A DNA stretch of 52,247 nt, taken from positions 1-52,247 of the forward strand of contig DATMGD010000044.1 of the NCBI GenBank assembly GCA_035555855.1, given 5' to 3'. Position 1 is the stretch's first letter. Each line of letters opens with the position of its first letter. This document shows positions 1-8,080 of the stretch, piece by piece. The stretch comes from Palsa-892 sp035555855 (GTDB lineage Bacteria > Pseudomonadota > Alphaproteobacteria > Rhizobiales > Xanthobacteraceae). The notes below the pieces were generated by a model, which saw nothing but the letters and a program-made list of their open reading frames with translations, ran no database searches and had not been told where the DNA came from. The translations under genes and the position numbers were made by a program.

Positions 1-667
1 TCTCGTCCTTGCGGCCCTTGCCGAGCAAAAGCTCAACGCCTTCGCGGCCAAGTCGATCCAGCTTATCGATCGCGCGCAGTACGGTGAGGCGCTGTTCGGG
101 TTCCACGCTCGCCGCATCCATTACGCCATCAAGCACCTTCCGGTTATTCACCTTGATGATGTAATCGCCGCGCTTGATCCCAAGAGCTTCCATCGTATCC
201 GCAGCCATCATGCACATCTCGGCGTCGGCGGCGGGCGAAGCCGCGCCAACCGTATCGGCGTCGAACTGCATGAACTGGCGGAAGCGGCCGGGGCCGGGCT
301 TTTCGTTACGAAACACCCAGCCGAAGCGATACGAGCGATAGGGCTTGGGCAGCGTCTCGAAATTTTCCGCGACATAGCGCGCCAAAGGCGCGGTCAGGTC
401 ATAGCGCAAGGAGAGCCACTGCTCGTCGTCGTCCTGAAACGAGAACACGCCTTCGTTCGGCCGGTCGGTGTCGGGCAGGAACTTGCCGAGCGTCTCGGTG
501 TATTCGATCGCCGGCGTCTCGACCGCCTCGAAGCCGTAAAGCTCATAGACCGCGCGGATCTTCTCGATCATCGCACGCGTCGCCGAAAGCTCCGCCGGGC
601 CGCGGTCCGCGAGGCCGCGCGGCAGCCGCGCCTTGATCTTCGAGGGCTTCTTTTTGTCTTTGCTCAT
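1..667 (-). CDS. hisS: Histidyl-tRNA synthetase, 5' part (runs off the window)
   Basis: Charges tRNA-His with histidine in the cytoplasm. The 222 codons visible (ATG at 667, SD not obvious) encode the N-terminal class II catalytic core. The protein starts MSKDKKKPSK and continues into ARLPRGLADRG. Motif 2 is clear: FRNEKPGPGRFRQFMQFD, with the arginine that contacts ATP. It is preceded by SLRYDLTAPLARYVA, which is typical of HisRS. The rest, including the histidine-A signature and the anticodon domain, lies outside the window. It sits downstream of the response regulator on the same strand, separated by a palindromic repeat, so co-transcription is doubtful. The family assignment is firm. Confidence 0.93.
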   Translation of the reverse strand, partial: MSKDKKKPSKIKARLPRGLADRGPAELSATRAMIEKIRAVYELYGFEAVETPAIEYTETLGKFLPDTDRPNEGVFSFQDDDEQWLSLRYDLTAPLARYVAENFETLPKPYRSYRFGWVFRNEKPGPGRFRQFMQFDADTVGAASPAADAEMCMMAADTMEALGIKRGDYIIKVNNRKVLDGVMDAASVEPEQRLTVLRAIDKLDRLGREGVELLLGKGRKDE

Positions 668-737
668 CGTCGTCTCTCGGGCGGCATATAGCGGGATTCT
701 GCCGGAAATTCCCAGTGGCTTTCAAAGCATCATTCCA

Positions 738-846
738 GCCCCTCACCCTCGGGCGCCTCGCTATCGCTCGGCACCCGCGTCCCTCTCCCCGCTTGCGGGG
801 AGAGGGAAAGCGAGCGCGACTTCTCGCGTGAGCGAGGGTGAGGGGC
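738..846. repeat. Palindromic intergenic repeat (nested inverted repeats)
   Basis: Two perfect inverted repeats are nested. The outer arms are GCCCCTCACCCTCG (738-751) and its complement (833-846). The inner arms are CCCTCTCCCCGC (781-792) and its complement (795-806), with a two-base loop. GGGTGAGGGG/CCCTCTCCCC palindromes of this sort recur in many copies in Rhizobiales genomes (established knowledge, from memory). It lies between hisS and the response regulator and may act as a transcriptional boundary; no T-run follows it. Confidence 0.8.
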
Positions 847-880
847 AGGAATAGACGGAAAACGAGAGGGCGCTCTGGTC

Positions 881-2275
881 TTAAGCCGTCCGGCCGCGCG
901 ACCAGTTCTGAAGCTTGCGGTAAATCGTCGACGGCGCGACTTCGAGGGCGGCTGCCGCCTTCTGGGCATTGCCGTCGAAGGCCTTGAGCGCCTCCTCGAT
1001 GATGCGCTGCTCCTGCCGCCACAGGGGGGCGATGGAGGGGCTCTCGATGCGCGGCAGCGGGCCGGTGTCGCGCGAAGGCTCGTGCGTCGCAGGCCGCTCG
1101 CCATCGGGAAGCGACAGCATCTCGGCCGAGACTTCCGCGCCGTCATGCAGCACGACGACGCGGCGGATCACATTCTGCAACTGCCGGACATTGCCGGGCC
1201 AGGCGAAGGCCGCAAGGCGCGCGCTCGCGTCCGCCGTGAAGCCGTGGAAGCCGCGGCCTTCTTCCTCGGCGCAGCGCGCAAGGAACGAGGAGGCGAGTTG
1301 CACGATGTCGCCGGCGCGATCCCTGAGCGGCGGCAGATGTAGCGGCAGCACATGCAGGCGATAAAATAAATCTTCACGGAAATTGCCGGCTTCCACTTCA
1401 CGCATCGGCGCGCGGTTGGTGGCGCAGACGAAACGGACATTCACATTGCGCGTTTTAGTGTCGCCGACGCGGCGCACGGTACCCGTTTGCACAAAGCGCA
1501 GGAGCTTTGCCTGCAAGGCGAGATCCATTTCGCAAATCTCGTCGAGGAACAGCGTGCCGCCATGCGCGAGTTCCGCCGCGCCTGCGCGATCCTCGTGCGC
1601 GCCGGTGAAGGCGCCTTTCACATGACCGAAGATTTCGCTTTCCATCAACTCCTTCGGGATCGCCGAGCAGTTGAGGGCGATGAACGGCCCGCCTGCGCGA
1701 TCGGAGCGTGCGTGGATCGCTTCCGCCGCGACTTCCTTGCCGGTGCCGCTCTCACCGGTGATGAAGACCGGCGCTTTCGACGGCGAAATCCGTTTGATCT
1801 GCTCGTAGATCGAGTGCATCGCGTTCGATGCGCCGATGAAGCCCTCGAAGCCGCCGGAAATTTCCACCTGCGCTTTCGGCACTTCATGTGTCGTATTCTG
1901 CATCGCTTGCAGCAGGCGCTTCAGAAGTTCCGCCGGCTGATAGGGCTTCACCAGAAAATCGGCGGCACCCGCGCGCACGGTTTCAACCGCGAACGACACC
2001 GAACCCTTCGCGCTCGTCGCGATCAGCGGGCAGGTGAGGCCGGCTTCGCGCAGGCTCGCGATGATTTCAGCGGTATCGCCCGCACCGTCGAGAGAAAGAA
2101 TAGCGGCGGCAAACGATTCGCTCCGCGCGAGCACGGCGGCTTCCGCGAAATCCGCGGCTTCCCGCACGCGCATCTCATGCGCGGCAAGTGCCGCGGCGGC
2201 GAGCCGGCGGACTGTCGGATCGTTTTCGATAATCAGAACGCAAACGGGCTCGCTTGAGCCAATTGAACAAACCAT
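881..2275 (-). CDS. Sigma-54-dependent response regulator (receiver + AAA+ + Fis HTH)
   Basis: An NtrC-family activator of 464 aa. Residues 10-125 form a receiver domain with acidic pair E17/D19, candidate phospho-acceptor D63 and K110. The AAA+ domain has Walker A GESGTGKE (174-181), the sigma-54 contact loop GAFTGA (221-226) and Walker B GGTLFLDE (239-246), so all activating motifs are intact. The C-terminus is a Fis-type HTH (AAAALEVAPSTIYRKLQNW). The frame is open up to 2353, but the ATG at 2275 puts the receiver at the N-terminus as in the family. No histidine kinase is nearby, so it is an orphan regulator here and its target is unknown. It is divergent from the aminotransferase gene, which could be a target; I saw no convincing -24/-12 promoter there. 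Confidence 0.9.
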   Translation of the reverse strand: MVCSIGSSEPVCVLIIENDPTVRRLAAAALAAHEMRVREAADFAEAAVLARSESFAAAILSLDGAGDTAEIIASLREAGLTCPLIATSAKGSVSFAVETVRAGAADFLVKPYQPAELLKRLLQAMQNTTHEVPKAQVEISGGFEGFIGASNAMHSIYEQIKRISPSKAPVFITGESGTGKEVAAEAIHARSDRAGGPFIALNCSAIPKELMESEIFGHVKGAFTGAHEDRAGAAELAHGGTLFLDEICEMDLALQAKLLRFVQTGTVRRVGDTKTRNVNVRFVCATNRAPMREVEAGNFREDLFYRLHVLPLHLPPLRDRAGDIVQLASSFLARCAEEEGRGFHGFTADASARLAAFAWPGNVRQLQNVIRRVVVLHDGAEVSAEMLSLPDGERPATHEPSRDTGPLPRIESPSIAPLWRQEQRIIEEALKAFDGNAQKAAAALEVAPSTIYRKLQNWSRGRTA

Positions 2276-2422
2276 AACCCGGGCGACCCCTCGACGCGGA
2301 CTGGTAGGAGGGGTGCTCTGGCACGCGACCCCGAACGGCCAATACTTTGGCAAAACAGGGTAAATAAACCTTTTATCTCCGGTTTTTGCGGACTAGCCTC
2401 GCTGGAATTAAAGGAGTTTTCG

Positions 2423-3763
2423 ATGTCTCGCGCCGCCGCAAGCCACGACCTTCAGCCGAACGATCTCGAAGCATTCTGGATGCCGTTCACGCCGAACCGG
2501 GCATTCAAGAAGCGGCCGCGGCTGATCGCGCGCGCCAAGGACATGCACTACTACACGCCCGAAGGCCGCGCCGTGCTCGATGGCGTCTCCGGCATGTGGT
2601 GTTCGAACGCGGGCCACAACCGCGAGCCGATCGTCGAAGCGATCCGCGCCGAGGCGGCGATCGCCGATTACATTCCGCCGTTTCAATTTGCCAATCCGAA
2701 ATCCTTCACGCTCGCCAACCGCATCTCGGCGATGTCGCCCGGCGATCTCGATCATGTCTTCTTCTGCAATTCCGGTTCGGAAGCGGTCGATACCGCGCTC
2801 AAGATCGCGCTCGCTTATCATAATGTGCGCGGCGAGGGTTCGCGCACGCGGCTGATCGGGCGCGAGCGCGGCTATCATGGCGTCGGCTTCGGCGGCATTT
2901 CGGTCGGCGGCATGGTAGCGAACCGCAAACAGTTCGGCACGCTCTTGGCCGGCGTTGATCATCTGCCGACGACCTATAATCGCGAACATCAGGCTTTCAC
3001 CAAGGGCGAGCCCGAATGGGGCGCGCATCTTGCCGACGAACTGGAGCGTCTCGTCGGCCTGCACGATGCTTCGACCATCGCCGCCGTCATCGTCGAGCCG
3101 ATGGGCGGCTCGACCGGCGTGCTGCCCGCGCCGAAGGGCTATCTCAAGCGGCTGCGCGCGATCTGCGACAAATACGGCATCCTGCTCATCCTCGATGAAG
3201 TCATCACCGGCTTCGGGCGGCTCGGCTTTCCGTTCGCCGCCGAGCGCTACGGCATCGTTCCCGACATCATGACGTTTGCCAAAGGAGTAACGAACGGCGC
3301 GGTGCCGATGGGCGGCGTCGTCGTGCGCAAGGGCATTTACGACGCCTTCATGCGCGGGCCGGAGCACGCCGTCGAACTGTTCCACGGCTATACCTATTCG
3401 GCGCATCCGCTGGCGGTGGCCGCGGGCCTCGCGTCGCTCGACGTCTATCGCGACGAGAAGCTGTTCGAGCGCGCCTACCAGATGGAATCGAAATGGGCCG
3501 ACGCCTTCATGACGCTGAAGGGCCTGCCGGGCGTGCTCGACATCCGCACCGTCGGCATCACGGCGGCGATCGATCTTGCCTCCAAGCCGGATGCCGTAGG
3601 CAAGCGCGCTTATGATGCGCTCGAGCGCGGCTTCCATGACGAGGGCCTGATGATGCGAACGGCCGGCGAGAGCCTCGTCTTTACCCCGCCGCTCATTATC
3701 TCCGAGGACGAGATCGGCGAGATCGTCGAGAAGACGGCCAAACTCATCAAGGCGACGGCCTAA
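2423..3763 (+). CDS. Class III PLP aminotransferase (omega-amino acid:pyruvate type)
   Basis: A 446 aa fold-type I PLP enzyme of the class III / omega-transaminase group, which moves an amino group from an omega-amino acid (for example beta-alanine) or amine to pyruvate or a similar acceptor. Visible motifs: substrate-side FWMPFTPNR near the N-terminus, FFCNSGSEAVDTALK for the phosphate loop, D258 in ILDEVITGFGRLG for the pyridine nitrogen, and the Schiff-base lysine K287 in MTFAKGVTNG. A good SD (AAAGGAG) lies 8 bases before the ATG. N-terminal and active-site motifs resemble beta-alanine:pyruvate aminotransferases most, but substrate choice cannot be read from the sequence. Full length, no anomalies. 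Confidence 0.9.
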   Translation: MSRAAASHDLQPNDLEAFWMPFTPNRAFKKRPRLIARAKDMHYYTPEGRAVLDGVSGMWCSNAGHNREPIVEAIRAEAAIADYIPPFQFANPKSFTLANRISAMSPGDLDHVFFCNSGSEAVDTALKIALAYHNVRGEGSRTRLIGRERGYHGVGFGGISVGGMVANRKQFGTLLAGVDHLPTTYNREHQAFTKGEPEWGAHLADELERLVGLHDASTIAAVIVEPMGGSTGVLPAPKGYLKRLRAICDKYGILLILDEVITGFGRLGFPFAAERYGIVPDIMTFAKGVTNGAVPMGGVVVRKGIYDAFMRGPEHAVELFHGYTYSAHPLAVAAGLASLDVYRDEKLFERAYQMESKWADAFMTLKGLPGVLDIRTVGITAAIDLASKPDAVGKRAYDALERGFHDEGLMMRTAGESLVFTPPLIISEDEIGEIVEKTAKLIKATA

Positions 3764-3794
3764 CGCCTTCCGCCGCCCCGGCACCCCGGCTATG

Positions 3795-3822
3795 TTGTGA
3801 AAGAGCGATTCGCGGCTACACT
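3795..3822 (+). promoter_or_regulatory. Candidate GANTC-containing promoter of the tipF-like gene
   Basis: A -35-like TTGTGA (3795-3800) and a -10-like TACACT (3817-3822) are separated by 16 bases. The spacer contains GATTC (3807-3811), a CcrM methylation site (GANTC). In Caulobacter, GcrA-dependent promoters carry methylated GANTC sites in this position. The window itself encodes CcrM. Seen: the sites and spacing; inferred: promoter function and GcrA control. Each hexamer matches consensus at only 4 of 6 positions. Confidence 0.4.
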
Positions 3823-3867
3823 CCCTTCACACGGGTGCGCGAGCCGCGTGACCCGGGCGGGGGTTCC

Positions 3868-5223
3868 ATGCGTATCGGCTCGATTTTCATCATCCTTTGC
3901 ATGGCGCTGGTCGCCGGCTCGATCGGCGCCGCGCTGCATTATCTCGCCGCCGTCCCCATCACCGAATGCGCCTATATTTCGCTGGCGATCCTGTTCGCGC
4001 TGATGACGCTCGAAGTCATCGCCTCCCGCAATCGCGACAAGACCGAAATGACCGGCCGCATCGAGGAACTCTCGCGCGCCGCTTCCGATATTTCCCGCGA
4101 GGTCGGCACGCTCAGCCGCCGCGTCAGCGCGCTCGAGAACGCCACCAACGCCGAGATGAAATCGCTCACCGCGCCGCTCTCGCAGGAAATCGGCGAGCTT
4201 GCCGATCTCGTCGAGAACCTCGCCGAATCCGTCGCGGTGCACGATGCGCTGCTCGCCGCGCCCCGTCCGGTCGCTGAGGCGCCGGCCGTCGCCCCGGCCG
4301 TGCCCGAAGATAACGCCAAAGAAAAAGCCGAGAAAAAACCGAGGCGCACCCGCGAGCCGCTGCCGAGCCCGTTCGCCGGCATGGATGCCGAAGCAATTCT
4401 CAATCTTATCCGCGGCGCGGTGGAAACCGATCGCCTCGAACTCTATCTGCAGCCGATCGTGACGCTGCCGCAGCGCAAGGCCCGCTTCTATGAGGCGTTC
4501 TCGCGCCTGCGGCTTGCCGATGGCCGCATCATCGAAGCCAAGGATTTTCTCGCCCCGGCGCGCGCCGCGGGTCTTCTGCCGGTGATCGACCATCGCGTCA
4601 TTCAGCGCTGCGTGCAGGTCGTCCGCCGCCTTGCCGCCAAGAACCGCGAAGCCGGCCTCTTCATCAACATTTCCGCCGAGACGTTGCGCGACGGCAAGAT
4701 CTTCCCCGAAATTCTCGCCCTGCTCGAAGCCCATCGCGCGATTGCGGCCTCGCTCGTGTTCGAGATGACGCAAGCCGAATACCGCCTGCTCGGGCCTTCC
4801 GAGCAAATCAATCTGACGCTTCTTGCCGAGCGCGGCTTCCCGGTTTCGCTCGACCGCATGGAAGACCTCAAGGTCGATCCGCGCGTCTTGTCCGAGCGCG
4901 GCGTTCGCTTCATCAAGGTTGCGGGCGATTTGCTACTGCATCGCGGCCACGAAAGCGGCAGCGAAGTGCATCCGGCGGACCTCGCCGAATTTCTCGCCCG
5001 CTTCGGCATCGACCTCGTTGCCGACCGCATCGAGAACGAATCGCTCGTCGTCGATCTTCTCGATTACGATGTGCGTTTCGGTCAGGGTTTTCTGTTTTCG
5101 GCGCCGCGCCCGATGCGGCCCGACATCATGCAGAGCGGCGGCGAATCTGCCGTTGAGGAGCCGGCCCCCGCAAAAGCGAGCGGAGCAAGCGCGATTGCGC
5201 AAATTGCCCGCCGCATCGGATAG
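3868..5223 (+). CDS. TipF-like membrane protein with degenerate EAL domain
   Basis: A protein of 451 aa with two N-terminal membrane segments (about 5-27 and 32-52), a coiled coil (about 55-125), a charged linker rich in Ala, Pro and Lys, and a C-terminal EAL domain (about 172-420). The catalytic signature is degraded: EAL reads EAF (209-211), the DDFG metal motif reads LDRM (328-331), and the glutamate loop reads DRIE (386-389). NISAE, K350 and GQGF are kept. This layout and length match Caulobacter TipF, a c-di-GMP-binding flagellar positioning factor without phosphodiesterase activity. The chosen ATG starts directly before the first membrane segment; an in-frame GTG lies at 3835. The nearby cheY/cheZ pair fits a motility role. 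Orthology to TipF is inference. Confidence 0.75.
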   Translation: MRIGSIFIILCMALVAGSIGAALHYLAAVPITECAYISLAILFALMTLEVIASRNRDKTEMTGRIEELSRAASDISREVGTLSRRVSALENATNAEMKSLTAPLSQEIGELADLVENLAESVAVHDALLAAPRPVAEAPAVAPAVPEDNAKEKAEKKPRRTREPLPSPFAGMDAEAILNLIRGAVETDRLELYLQPIVTLPQRKARFYEAFSRLRLADGRIIEAKDFLAPARAAGLLPVIDHRVIQRCVQVVRRLAAKNREAGLFINISAETLRDGKIFPEILALLEAHRAIAASLVFEMTQAEYRLLGPSEQINLTLLAERGFPVSLDRMEDLKVDPRVLSERGVRFIKVAGDLLLHRGHESGSEVHPADLAEFLARFGIDLVADRIENESLVVDLLDYDVRFGQGFLFSAPRPMRPDIMQSGGESAVEEPAPAKASGASAIAQIARRIG

Positions 5224-5276
5224 GCCGCGCGATAAGCCGCTTGCATTTCGCGCGCTAATCGTCTCATTCACGCCCC

Positions 5277-6161
5277 ATGATCAAGTCAATGACAAGCAAT
5301 CTCCCGCCGGCCGTGAACGGCCTCGGCTCGGTGATCCCCCGCTACGACCTTATTCTGTGCGATCTCTGGGGCGTGATGCACAACGGCGTGCACGCGATTC
5401 CGGGCTCGAACGAGGCTTGCAGCGCGGCACGCGCCGCGGGCGCGACCGTCATCATGATTTCGAACGCACCGCGCCCTGGCCCGGTCGTCGCGAAGCAGAT
5501 CGAAGGCTACGGCGTGCTGCGCTCCTCCTATGACGATGTCATCGCGTCGGGCGACGTCACGCGCGACGAGCTGATTTCGCGCCCCGGCGCCAAGGTGTTT
5601 CATCTCGGCCCGCAGCGCGATCTGCCGAATTATCAGGGGCTGAATCTTTCGCTCGTCGATTTCGAGCATGCCGATCTCATCGTCTGCACCGGGCCGTTCA
5701 ACGACGAGAACGACAAGCCCGAGGACTATCGCGATCTTCTGATGCGCGCCAAGGAACGGGAACTCACGCTGATCTGCGCCAACCCCGATATCGTGGTCGA
5801 GCGCGGCAACCGTCTCGTGTGGTGCGCCGGCGCCGTTGCCGCGATCTATGACGAGATCGGCGGCGAGACGATCTATGCCGGCAAGCCGCATCCGCAAATT
5901 TATCGCATGGCGCTTACGCGCGCGCAGCAGCTGCGCGGCAAGCCGGTCGATACGAAGCGCGTGCTTGCGGTCGGCGACGGGCTACGCACCGATATTCGCG
6001 GCGGCGCCGGACAGGGCTTCGATACGTTGTTCATCGCGCGCGGCATTCATGCCGCCGATTTCACCCGCGAGGATGGCGGGCACGACAGCGAACAGTTGCT
6101 CAAGGCGTTCAAAGAGGTGGACGCGACGCCCACTGCGATCATGCGCGAATTTGTTTGGTAG
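5277..6161 (+). CDS. HAD-superfamily hydrolase (TIGR01459-like, NagD-type)
   Basis: A 294 aa HAD phosphatase-like enzyme with a C2-type cap. Motif I is CDLWGVMHNG (about residues 26-35), with aspartate D27 as nucleophile; the usual second aspartate position is Trp, i.e. DxWG, as is typical of this NagD-like group. Motif II is MISNAPRPG, motif III the lysine in YAGKPHPQIY, and motif IV VGDGLRTDIRGG. The family is widespread in alphaproteobacteria as a conserved gene of unknown substrate. Because the second catalytic aspartate is replaced, phosphatase activity cannot be assumed. Start codons at 5277 and 5289 are both possible. Confidence 0.82.
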   Translation: MIKSMTSNLPPAVNGLGSVIPRYDLILCDLWGVMHNGVHAIPGSNEACSAARAAGATVIMISNAPRPGPVVAKQIEGYGVLRSSYDDVIASGDVTRDELISRPGAKVFHLGPQRDLPNYQGLNLSLVDFEHADLIVCTGPFNDENDKPEDYRDLLMRAKERELTLICANPDIVVERGNRLVWCAGAVAAIYDEIGGETIYAGKPHPQIYRMALTRAQQLRGKPVDTKRVLAVGDGLRTDIRGGAGQGFDTLFIARGIHAADFTREDGGHDSEQLLKAFKEVDATPTAIMREFVW

Positions 6162-6163
6162 AA

Positions 6164-6210
6164 GAGCGCTTTCGAGCGAAGCGGGCACCGGTTCGCGCGA
6201 AGAAACCGCG
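6164..6210. repeat. Rhizobiales-type intergenic repeat with ACCGG core
   Basis: Sits between the convergent stop codons of the HAD gene and cheZ. It contains near-identical, self-complementary segments TTCGAGCGAA (6171-6180) and TTCGCGCGAA (6192-6201) around a GCGGGCACCGG core. It resembles a multi-copy intergenic element that I recall from Bradyrhizobium-like genomes; the copy number here cannot be measured from one window. Confidence 0.55.
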
Positions 6211-6226
6211 GCCAGAATCCAGGAAT

Positions 6227-6949
6227 TTAAGCGAACAGCTTGTCGATGTCGTTCTGCGACGACGATCCGCCATTCGGGCCGCCTTCGCTTGCTTCGCTGC
6301 CGGCGCCGAGCTTCGGCGAGTCGAGGATGGCATCGACCTCGTTCTGCACGATGCCTTCGCCTTCGAGCGCCGGCCCATGCAGGAGAAGCGCATCAGCGCG
6401 CTCGGCTTTCGCGGCTTCTTCTTCGTTGGCAAAGCCGCTCTTGTCGTTGGCATTGGTCGCGACCGCAAAGCGCGCGACGCGCGTTTCGATCTGCTCGAGC
6501 GTGTGCACGACCTTGGTGATGCGCTGGCCGGTGAGGTCCTGAAACGAGCAGGCCTCGAAGATCGCCATCATCTGCTCTTCGACGAAGGTTTTGTACTGCT
6601 CGAAATTGGCGGCGTCCGCGCTCATCACCGCTTCGGCGCTCGCCATGATGGCGTTGCCGGCTGCTTCGGTGGCCGAGACGACGGCGTGCAGTTCTTCGCC
6701 GGCGGCGGGAATGCGCTTGGCGCGCATTTCGTTCGCCTGCAATTCGCCGATCTCGCTGCGGAGAAAACTGATGTAGTCGGCGATCGCTTTCAGCTCGCGA
6801 TAGATCGCGGCGTCGATCGCGTTGAAGACGAGTTTGAGATCTTCGCCCTGGACCTGCGACTGGCGCATGACCTGAAAGAGCATCTCGCGATCGGTCGCGC
6901 GCAACAGGGCAGCAATGTTGGGCGAGCGCTTTTCTTCAATCCAATCCAT
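6227..6949 (-). CDS. cheZ: CheZ-type chemotaxis protein phosphatase
   Basis: A 240 aa, mostly helical protein that would dephosphorylate CheY-P and end the flagellar switching signal. The catalytic motif is intact: SFQDLTGQRI (135-144), with D138 and Q142 equivalent to Escherichia coli CheZ D143 and Q147. The long four-helix bundle (about 40-165) precedes a low-complexity tail. The tail holds two short segments resembling the FliM/CheZ peptide that binds CheY: VQNEVDAIL (201-209) and SQNDIDKLF (231-239, at the very C-terminus). It is downstream of cheY on the same strand with a 39-base gap, so the two are probably co-transcribed. Confidence 0.88.
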   Translation of the reverse strand: MDWIEEKRSPNIAALLRATDREMLFQVMRQSQVQGEDLKLVFNAIDAAIYRELKAIADYISFLRSEIGELQANEMRAKRIPAAGEELHAVVSATEAAGNAIMASAEAVMSADAANFEQYKTFVEEQMMAIFEACSFQDLTGQRITKVVHTLEQIETRVARFAVATNANDKSGFANEEEAAKAERADALLLHGPALEGEGIVQNEVDAILDSPKLGAGSEASEGGPNGGSSSQNDIDKLFA

Positions 6950-6988
6950 GGGAATCCGGAGCCACGCAGAACAGACAGACGGGAACGA

Positions 6989-7372
6989 TCAAACCAGAAA
7001 AACGGCGTCGATTTTGCTTTTCAGGGTCTGCGCGTTGAACGGCTTGACGATGTAGTTGTTGACGCCGGCCTTCTTCGCCGCGATCACGTTCTCCGTCTTC
7101 GACTCGGCGGTGACCATGATGAACGGCGTGCGGGCGAGCGTGGTGTCGGAGCGGACTTCCTTGAGAAGTTCGTAGCCGGTCATCGGCTCCATGTTCCAGT
7201 CGGAAATCACCAGACCGTATTTGCGCTCGCGCATTTTGCTGAGCGCTTCGGTGCCGTCGGCGGCCTCATCGACATCCTCGAAACCCAACTGCTTCAAAAG
7301 ATTGCGGATGATCCGGATCATCGTCTTATAGTCGTCAACGACCAGGATCGGCATTGCAACGTCGGCACTCAT
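6989..7372 (-). CDS. cheY: Chemotaxis response regulator CheY
   Basis: A stand-alone receiver domain of 127 aa. All active-site residues are present: D13/D14 for Mg2+, phospho-acceptor D58 in LVISDWNMEPMTG, T88 and K110 in YIVKPFNAQTL. The SDWNMEPM-G sequence is typical of flagellar CheY rather than of transcriptional regulators. CheY-P would bind FliM at the motor. It is the first gene of the cheY-cheZ unit; no methyl-accepting protein or CheA lies nearby, so these two genes are separated from the main chemotaxis operon. Confidence 0.92.
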   Translation of the reverse strand: MSADVAMPILVVDDYKTMIRIIRNLLKQLGFEDVDEAADGTEALSKMRERKYGLVISDWNMEPMTGYELLKEVRSDTTLARTPFIMVTAESKTENVIAAKKAGVNNYIVKPFNAQTLKSKIDAVFLV

Positions 7373-7632
7373 CGAATAACTCCGTCACGTCCACATTTCG
7401 CTGGCGTCCGCGTGGATTGCCCCCAAGGCACGGTAAAGCCCGCGAATTCCCGGCACGGAAACTAGAACACGCCAGTTTGATTTTGCGTTAATCGGCCGGG
7501 TCGCGAAGTTAACGGAAGCTTTAGGTTTCAGGCCCTCGACGCGCTCCACCCGCGCCCGAAAGAGGGGTTGCGGCAGCCGCGAATTCCGCTCTATGGAACC
7601 GGCAGGGCAGCAGGGGCAAGCAGGGGAATGTC

Positions 7633-8073
7633 ATGACCATGAAGGTCCATTCGCTTTATTTCGAGGACCTGCGCCTCGGGATGCGCGAAACGCTGATGCG
7701 CACCGTCATGGACGATGACGTTCTCGACTTCGCGCGGCTGACCGGCGACGACAACCCGATCCATATTTCCGAGAGCTACGCTTCGCAGACCCGTTTCGGC
7801 CAGCGCATCGCGCACGGGCTCTATACCGCGAGCCTGATTTCAGCCGTGCTCGGCACGCGCCTGCCGGGCCCCGGCGCGATCTATCGCTCGCAGACGCTCC
7901 GTTTCCACGCGCCGGTCAAAATCGGCGATGTCGTCACCGTCATCGTCGAGGCCGTCGAGCTGATCCCCGAGGGCCGCCAGGTCAAATTCCATTGCGAGGC
8001 GCTGGTGGACGGCAAGACGGTCCTCGACGGCGAGGCACTGGTTTCAGTGCCGGGGCGGCCAAAATCGGCTTGA
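7633..8073 (+). CDS. MaoC-like (R)-specific enoyl-CoA hydratase
   Basis: A single hot-dog domain of 146 aa. The hydratase 2 motif is complete: FARLTGDDNPIH, with D39 and H44 as catalytic pair, followed by the helix sequence FGQRIAHGLYTASLIS. Such proteins hydrate trans-2-enoyl-CoA to (R)-3-hydroxyacyl-CoA, serving fatty acid oxidation, polyhydroxyalkanoate supply or small acyl-CoA catabolism. The 260-base gap before it holds the divergent upstream region of cheY; I saw no clear promoter pair in it. ATG codons at 7633 and 7639 are alternatives. Confidence 0.85.
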   Translation: MTMKVHSLYFEDLRLGMRETLMRTVMDDDVLDFARLTGDDNPIHISESYASQTRFGQRIAHGLYTASLISAVLGTRLPGPGAIYRSQTLRFHAPVKIGDVVTVIVEAVELIPEGRQVKFHCEALVDGKTVLDGEALVSVPGRPKSA

Positions 8074-8080
8074 GATCGGC

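Noticed and set aside
2319..2336. TGGCACG followed by CCCGA, resembling a sigma-54 -24/-12 promoter before the aminotransferase
   Set aside because: The -24 half matches but the -12 half (TTGCW) does not.
2408..3784. 458-codon minus-strand frame inside the aminotransferase
   Set aside because: Antisense shadow of a firm gene; no recognisable family, composition typical of reverse-frame translation.
7373..7632. Two TTAA sites between cheY and the MaoC gene as a CtrA box
   Set aside because: They are 17 bases apart instead of 7.
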